This document shows positions 56,770 to 64,000 of a stretch of DNA of 64,000 nucleotides, piece by piece. Below the pieces are notes generated by a model. It made no database searches, was not told the origin of the DNA, and saw only the letters and a program-made list of their open reading frames with translations. Source of the DNA: Aspidiotus rigidus. Taxonomy: Eukaryota; Arthropoda; Insecta; Hemiptera; Diaspididae. The stretch is taken from assembly GCA_035079385.1 (NCBI GenBank), contig JAVHKY010000062.1, forward strand, positions 310,001-374,000, in the 5' to 3' direction. Within the stretch, counting starts at the first letter, position 1. Each line of letters opens with the position of its first letter. The position numbers and the translations under genes are program-made.

Positions 56770-59700
56770 CGGAACTCCTTGGAAACTAAGTACCCGATGG
56801 ATTTTTTTGTAACTTGGCAATATTGTAGCATTATATCTGAAGATGTACACCTGCAATTTTTTTGAGAATCGGATGAGTAGTTCTCGAGAAATTTTCACTT
56901 TTTTGAAAAAAATTTTACTATTACGAGTAGCTTTTCACTAATAGCTGCGAGTAGCTGCTTACGTTACGAGAAGGGGATTTTCCCATCCTTCTACCTCTTT
57001 TATTGTTATCAGTACGTGCATAGTGATGAAGAACCTTCTATCATTCAACACGTTCATTCTTGGTTCATTCTTGACTAAGGGTTGAATTTTATTTTCGATG
57101 ATATTTCATCCAAATTTAGTACCCTTGTATCTCGCTTCCCACAGCCCCTGGAGCCTTGAATTTTGTTTTGTTAAATTTGTTGTTGGACAGATAGTGACAA
57201 TGGCGGGTTGTTCGTTTTTTCATTATTATTAGTTGAGTTTGAATAATTAAGTACGATTTTTTTTTAATCTTCATCAAATGCGCCGATGATAGACTAGCTT
57301 GGTGACTTTATTCTTAATTAATTATTGATTTATACGTCATTTTTTCATGCATACATAATTGAGTTGATTTGAGGTGTCTCAGGAGATGGAAATACCATTT
57401 TCCATTTAGACTGGCTTTTTTGAGTGAGATTTGAGGTTAGACTAACGAGTGAACCAGGCTATATTTTTACGACTTTTCTAGCTAGAAAAGTGAGGTATTT
57501 TGTTAATACGTTTGGAAATGTTGCAGCGTGAGGGAAGGAATTAGGGGTTGACTGATGGGGCATTGGTTGCTACTTTGGCTGTCGAAAATGTTCGACTTGG
57601 CAAACAAGTATCAGCGGGAGGTGGATCACGATTCGAGCAGGCTTCAACGGGATACCTGTCAGGTAAAAAAGGTCCCTAACTGCATTTTCCGTGCAGAAGG
57701 ATACTTGTTTCCCAATGTCAAGCGATAGGAACGGACGTTACGATAGGAACGGACGTTACGTTTCTCGTACTCGAATTTTTTACTTGCGTGCTCGGTCAGT
57801 TGAAGTTTACTATTTTTTCGTTGATTTGAAGATGCCGGAGACATCGTCAGTTAAGGAGGTTAGTCAATTATTATTTATTACAGATCGGCGGTTACGGATT
57901 TTTCGGTGGATTTTACATCTTCTTTCTCGGACGGTCGGTTAGGTCGGTTAGGCGGTTTCTTTGCATAAGATCTGTCTCACTTTATATCTCGGTCGGTCGG
58001 TTAAGAAACGGTAGCACTTTTGAGCTTTACTTTGGTCTCATTCTGTAGGTCTCTTACGGCGGCAGTTATAATTACTAACTGTACTGATGGACGTTTCTCT
58101 TTGTCCACAGGTAAGAAATAGAAGCGCCGTGCGCCACAAGAAACATTATTATTTGCGAGATCCTATATGTTTCCTTATTATACGATAATATATTGTTTGT
58201 TCGGTATTTGATGAATATTTATTCCACTGCGCATTGCATGTAAAATCAGATCCACGCACCCCCCTTTTTTTATTGTTGTGGTTAGACCCATCCCCCTTTC
58301 GGCTCAGTAATTACGAAAATAGCGGTTCTATTAGAAATTTCTAAGGACATCCAACTCTGATGGGGATCTGGGCCCAACTTTTACATCATTGGCTTCGACA
58401 TTGATTTTTTTAGTTTTTCGGGATCTCCTTGTAGCTGGATTCCCAGATGAAGAATCTTGGGATGGAGTTTGCATAGAAAATAGTGATGATAGTGAGAATA
58501 CAATTTATGAGCGCACGAGAGGAATATCAGCTGGAGATAGCATTAAGAGATGCCAGGAATCGGAGGTGATGAAGAATTGAGAAACTCACATAATATACAG
58601 TATACTTCGACGCTTTGGAGGCTCTATATTACTTTCAGCCTGAAAAGAACCAGGTTTCTTTGTACGTATAGGCCTATATTTAGGCATAAATAAAATTTTT
58701 TTGTCCGCGGATCTCCGAAAACTACTGGATGGATTTTTAACAGGGAATCTGTTGTATGGGAGGCTTTTTGAGAAATTTGTTGTGCGCGGTCCAACAAAAA
58801 ACTTGGAAAATATTTCGAAACTCTAGCCATATATGATAGGAGAGGGACTTGGAAAAATTTCGACTCTTGAGCCATATATGATAGGAATTTTTCCAAGTCC
58901 CTCTTCTATCATATATGGCTCGAGAGTCGAATGTTTTCCAAGTCCCCCTCCTATCATATATATAGCTCGAGATTCGAGAAAAATTTAGACTCTCAAACTA
59001 TATTATACTAGGCTTATAGTAGGTCTAGGCCTCCTTTAAACTAGCTTTATCTCGAACTAGGCTGACTGAATTCTCAATATCAAATCCCATATGACTTATA
59101 AAACAGGTTTCCTGCGTTCCTCGTTTAACTTCGTTAAGGTAGCCGTCATTTTTCGAGACTAAGATAAGTTATATTCTCATATCTTAAGATGGGTACCAAC
59201 AATTTTTTGAGGATTAATTGATAGTAATTCTTCAGCGCGTTTCCAATTGAGTTAATACGATTCTGTCGGTTACAGTTAATCATATTGGGAGTAATCGAAA
59301 TATCAACTTGCAAAGATCGCAGAAACAACTGTTATAGCCTGCAGAAACAACTGTTATAGCCTCGTAACGATGTGGGCCGGAGGAGGGAGAGTGAATTTTC
59401 TGGAGACATTTCGTAGGTTTTACATGACTCCTATCCTAAATCGAAACAAAATTCAGGTTTCCTCATTGGATTTTTTTTTCATTTTTCGGGATCTCCTTGT
59501 AGCTGGATTCCCAGATGAAGAATATTGGGATGGAGTATGCATAGAAAATGGTGATATGATAGCGTGAATACAATTTATGAGTGCACGAGAGGATAGCAGC
59601 TGAAAGTAGCTTAAAGAGATGCCAGGAGTCGGAAGTGATGAAGAATTGAACCACTCAGCCTAATATACAGTATACTAGACTAATACTAGGCTAAGAATAA

Positions 59701-62700
59701 TGTATAGGAAAAAATGATTGTAGAGCTCTTTTTTTTACCTACTTTTCTAGCTCGAAAAGTGCGGTATTACATCTGTAGCAAGATTGACCGGGGGAAGAAG
59801 CAGTCAACTTTCTCGATGCTTTGGATGCCCTATATTACTTTCAGCATGAAACAAATCAGTTTTTTTAATATAGGTCTATATTTACGCTGACAGAAATTTT
59901 TTTTCCGCGGATCTCCTCCAAAACTACCGGGTGGGTTTTTTCGAGACTTAGATAAGTTATTGTCTCAATCTGAAGATGGGTACCAACTATTTTTTCGACA
60001 ATTAATAATTGATAGTAGTTCCTCAGCGCGTTTCCAATTGAGTTGATACGATTTCTGTAAATTACGGTTAATGATATCGCAAGTTATCGAAATATCAATT
60101 TGCAAGGATCGCAGAAACAACTGTTATCGGCTTGTAGTAGTTTGGGCAGGGGGAGGGGGAGAGGTTTTTCTGGAGACGTTCGTAGGTTTCGGATGACTCC
60201 TAGCCTAAATTAAAACAAAATTCAGGTTTCCTTATTGGATTGTAGGTATTTTTACTCTGTTATCAGTTGATGTGACGTCACAGTGATAGAATTTATAAAC
60301 TGAATTTTATTGTTCATTCTACAAATATTTGACATGATGGACAGGTCATTGGTACATATTTAATTTAAAGAGAGGGAGTGACTCTTTCAATGATTTTTGC
60401 ATTGTGGTTGAAAAGTCGTGTACTATTGTTATCAGTACGTGTATAGTGAAGAAGAACCTTCTATCATTCAACACGTTCATTCTTGGTTCATTCTTGACTA
60501 AGGATTGAATTTTATTTTCGATGATATTTCATCCAAATTTAGTACCCTTTTATCTCGCTTCCCACAGCCCCTGGAGCCTTGAATTTTGTTTTGTTAAATT
60601 TGTTTTTGAACGGATAGTGGCAATGGCGGGTTGTTCACTTTTATTTTATTTCATTATTTCTTAGTCATACTCGATAGTGAAAACCTTGAGTGTGAATGAT
60701 TGAGTACAATTTTTTCGTCTTCATCAAGTGTGCTGCTGGACTATCTTGGTAATTTCACTCTTAATTAATTATTGATTTATACGTCATTTTTATTTCATGT
60801 ATACATAATTGATAGTGGTTCATAGTTGATTTGAGGTATCTCAGGTCGTAGAACTTTAGGTTAGACTAACGAGTAAACCAAGTTCGGGTACGATATACTA
60901 TTTTTTATTTTTACCGACTTTTCTAGCTAGGAAAGTGAGGTATTGAACCCGTAGCAAGGTGGATAAGGGGGGGGGGCATTGAACTTTCTCGAAGTTTTAC
61001 TACTTTAATACTAGGCTAAAAATCAATTTTATAGATTACAGTCAATCCTATTGAATTATTATGAATACTCAGAGGAGTATTAGATTTATACATTTTTATA
61101 GACCGCAGAACCAACTGTTATAGCCCCATAGCAAGGTGGACAGCTTTAGATCAGTTCTAGTCTAAATTTAGATAAAGCAGGTTTCCCTGTTGGATTATGA
61201 ATACCTTCACCCCAGTTGATGTGACGTCACGGTGATAGACTTTATAAACTTGAGTTTTGTGGTTCATTCTACAAATATCTGGTTTCATTGGCGATTTGTT
61301 ATATATATTATTTATTTTAACAGGATTGTTTTATGGGGGATTTTTTGAAAATTTTGCCTTGCGCCGTTCAACAAAAAACTTGGAAAAATTTCGACCCTCG
61401 GGCTATATTATATGATATGAGGAGGCTTGGAATAAATTTGACTCTCGAGCTATATATGATAGACTATATGACTCATAAAACAGGTTCCCTGCGTTCCTCG
61501 CTTAACCTCGTTAAGGAAGCCGTCATTTTTCGAGACTTAGATAAGTTATAGTCTCATATCCTAAGATGGGCATCAACTATTTTTTCGACAATTAATACTC
61601 GTAATTGATAGTAATTCTTCAGCGCGTTTACAATTGAGTTGATACGATTCTGCAGATTACGGTTAATCATATCGCGAGTTATCTAAATATCAATTTGCAA
61701 GGATCGCAGAAACAACTGTTATAGTCTCGTAGCAGTTTGGGCAGGGGGGGGGGAGAGGGAGAGGTTTTTCTGGAGACGTTCGTAGGTTTCGGATGACTCC
61801 TAGCCTAAATTAAAACAAAATTCAGGTTTTCTTATTGGATTATAGGTATTTTTACTCTGTTATCGGTTGATATGGCGTCATAGTGATAGAATTTATAAAT
61901 TGAGTTTATTGTTCATTCTACAAATATTTGGCTTGATTGACAGGTCAATGGTATTTAATCTAAAGAGAAGAAGTGACTCTCTCAATGATATTTGCATTGT
62001 GAGAAGAAAAGTCGTGTACTACTCACGCAACTGCGTGAGTGTTTTTTTTTCTATTACCCTTTCATTTGTTTTCTTATCAGTACGTGCATTGTGATGAAGA
62101 ACCTTCTATTCAACAGGTTCATTCTTGACGAAGTGTTTATTCAATTTCATTTTCAATGATATTTTATTAATTCTTCCTCTTGTATTTCGCTTCCCATAGC
62201 ACCTAAAGTCTTGAATTTTGTTTTGTTAAATCTTGAGTTTGAATGATTGAGGACAATTTTTTAGTCTTCATCAAGTATGCTGCGAGACTCTTAATGACTT
62301 CATTTTATTTTTGATTTTTGATTTATACATAACTTTTCGTGTATATGTAATTGATGGTAGTTTATAGTTGATTTGAGGTATCTCAGGAGATAAGAACATT
62401 ATTTTCAATAATTGTCTTTCCAATTTTTTTATATTTTCATTTTGTTTTATTTTCTGGAATCAAAAAGTTTGTTTTTTCTCTCCTTCAAAAGAAGCATTTT
62501 GCCATTAAGGGCCAATTTTACCGACTTTTCCTATTTTTCATACGCGGTCACAAACTTTATTAGTGATTACAGGTGATAATTCTGAACATCGTTTCAAATA
62601 TATTAAATATTAAAGGTTGACAGGGAAAAGGAAGGACTAATGGTTGAATTTTTTTCCTCTGAACCTTAGACGGATTTCAGTCTTATGTCTGAAGGTGTGC

Positions 62701-63560
62701 ACCTGCAATTGTTTTCAAGATCTGACAAGCAGTTCTCGAAATATACTTAATTTTGATATTTTATTTATTTCATATCTTTACTGAGGCTGTATTTTTTCCC
62801 CTTTCCCCTTCTGTTTTATGGGTGCCTTAGAAGAGCGTTCTGAGTCTTACGGTGTTTGAAGCACTGCATATCTGGCTCATTGAAGGGGCTAAACCAATTG
62901 GTCAAAATGAAGCATTGCATAACCAGTTACTTGAAGGGACTACATCGATTTCCGACGTATGTATGATACTCGTAGAAGTGGGATTTGGATAAATTTCGAC
63001 CTCGGAGCTTTGTCGGCCGGACAGCGGCCGTTTTTCCGGCACACCCCCTACTCATACAACCCCGATAAAACAGGTTCCCTTTCCATTATTATCATTCACA
63101 CTCGATAGTAAGAACCATAAGTTTGAATGAATTGAGGACAATTTTTCGGTTTTTTGGTCTTCAAGTAGGCTGCGAGACTCTTGGTGGCTTCATTCTCAAT
63201 TAATTATTGATTCATACGTCATTTTTTCGTGTATACATAATTGATAGCGGTTCATAGTTGATTTGAGGTGTTTCAGGAGATGGGAATATCATTTTCAATT
63301 GAAACTAACTTCTTTGAGTGAGATTTGAGGTTAGATTAACGAGTGAACCAGGCTCGGGTGCGATATATTTATTTGTTAATGCTTTGGAAAGGTAGAAGAG
63401 TGAAGGATGGAATGAGTGGTTGACTGATGGGTGATTGGTTGCTTCTTTGGCTTCGACATCGATTTTTTTCGTTTTTCGGGATCTCATTGTAGCTGGATTC
63501 CCAGATTTGCGTTGTGAGAGGAAAAGTCGTGTATTACTCACGCGACTGCGTGAGTGTTTT
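56770..63560. repeat. scrambled repeat array, units near 1.6 kb
   Basis: Blocks recur in direct orientation: TCAGTACGTGC..GTGATGAAGAACCTTCT (57010, 60430, 62070); the TATACGTCATTTTT...GGTGTCTCAGGAGAT line (57340, 60780, 62325, 63215); CTTTTCTAGCT..AAAGTG (57475, 59745, 60915, 62525); GGATCGCAGAAACAACTG (59320, 60110, 61700); TTCGTAGGTTTCGGATGACT (60180, 61780); and the GTAGCTGGATTCCCAGAT cassette (58433, 59500, 63490). Spacings near 1.6 kb and its double suggest an old tandem array with deletions. 57560-58150 is less repetitive and holds an 18-bp direct duplication (57723-57760) built on GATAGGAACGGACGTTAC. Confidence 0.75.
58823..58921. repeat. inverted repeat with ~45-bp arms
   Basis: The block GCCATATATGATAGGAGAGG...TTTTTCCAAG occurs, inverted, around a short centre, followed by another inverted copy at 58900-58975. 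It can form a strong hairpin. It lies inside the repeat array. Confidence 0.75.
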
Positions 63561-64000
63561 TTCTGAAACTTTGTGCAAAAATACTACTTTTTGCGCACTA
63601 TTTTTAATAAAACTGATATCCTAGAACACAATTCAGTGTGGTTTTATTCAAAAAGAACGAGAAAAGCAGTCTTTACAAGTGGAGAAGCTAGTGATGATTG
63701 ATGAATAGTCTTCCTGATAACATTTTCAGAGAAAATATTTATACCGCTATTGACCTGAATGTTCCTTCGTTTTTGATGTGTAAGATAATCATTTCACCAA
63801 GGCCGTATGAATGCAGCTCATGTGTGTGTTAAGACCTAAGAGATGTATTGCGAGGAATCTAAATTGAACTCCACCATATAATGCATTTGAAAAGTCTCAT
63901 GCAGACAAATTTTGAAGTACCCTTTATAGAACTTGACCATTTACATGCATCGAGACGCGTTAACAGTCGGAAAGAAAGGTAAAAATTTCCTAAACACCAC
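63561..64000. other. no gene seen
   Basis: AT-rich sequence at the window end, outside the recurring blocks. Nothing coding is recognised. Confidence 0.45.

Noticed and set aside
57890..58010. TTAGG-like telomeric repeats
   Set aside because: Only a few CGGTTAGGTCGG-type variants occur, not a TTAGG array.
1..64000. tRNA, rRNA or riboswitch genes
   Set aside because: I saw no convincing A-box/B-box pair with cloverleaf or other RNA gene; a covariance search would be needed to exclude them.

Overview
This is eukaryotic nuclear DNA, AT-rich, with GT-AG introns, CCHC-type retrotransposons, Penelope-like elements, a Helitron and a two-gene DNA transposon. Together with an IVNS1ABP-type BTB-Kelch gene this points to an arthropod, most likely an insect; the order cannot be fixed from the sequence alone.

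Layout. 0.8-2.8 kb: 3'-truncated non-LTR retrotransposon relic (minus). 2.9-4.9 kb: two 140-residue secreted-protein genes (minus) that look like diverged paralogues, with a foldback between them. 5.1-7.4 kb: degenerate repeats and a 163-bp satellite. 8.3-11 kb: two similar phase-0 exons of an unidentified gene. 11.3-12.1 kb: an inverted copy of the 5-6.7 kb repeat family, then a small zinc-binding ORF. 13.3-14.5 kb: two MITEs with clear target duplications. 15.3-30.8 kb: an old Copia element (plus) whose 5' LTR holds two Helitrons joined head to tail, whose pol gene holds a younger antisense Copia with a long open frame, and whose 3' LTR holds a MITE. 31.0-35.7 kb: an apparently complete ISL2EU-like DNA transposon with 277-bp terminal inverted repeats, a THAP-DDE transposase (plus) and a SWIM-YqaJ nuclease (minus). 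35.7-48.6 kb: a 12-exon BTB-BACK-Kelch gene (plus) that I can join exon by exon; its introns carry a foldback, an integrase relic, a TA-flanked MITE and a Penelope-like element. 49.7-55.0 kb: a large foldback and a second Penelope-like relic flanked by inverted repeats. 55.7-56.4 kb: the last three exons of a WD40-repeat gene (minus). 56.8-63.6 kb: scrambled repeats with a period near 1.6 kb.

Functionally, only the BTB-Kelch gene (a probable Cullin-3 adaptor and actin-associated protein) and the WD40 gene are clear cellular genes. The two secreted proteins, the paired exons and the zinc-binding ORF are plausible host genes of unknown role. Most of the rest is mobile DNA in different states of decay. 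The best candidates for new biology are the Helitron dimer with its CTAG/TC junction, the intact two-gene ISL2EU element, and the paired secreted proteins. Exon boundaries come from reading splice signals and phase by eye, without transcript support.
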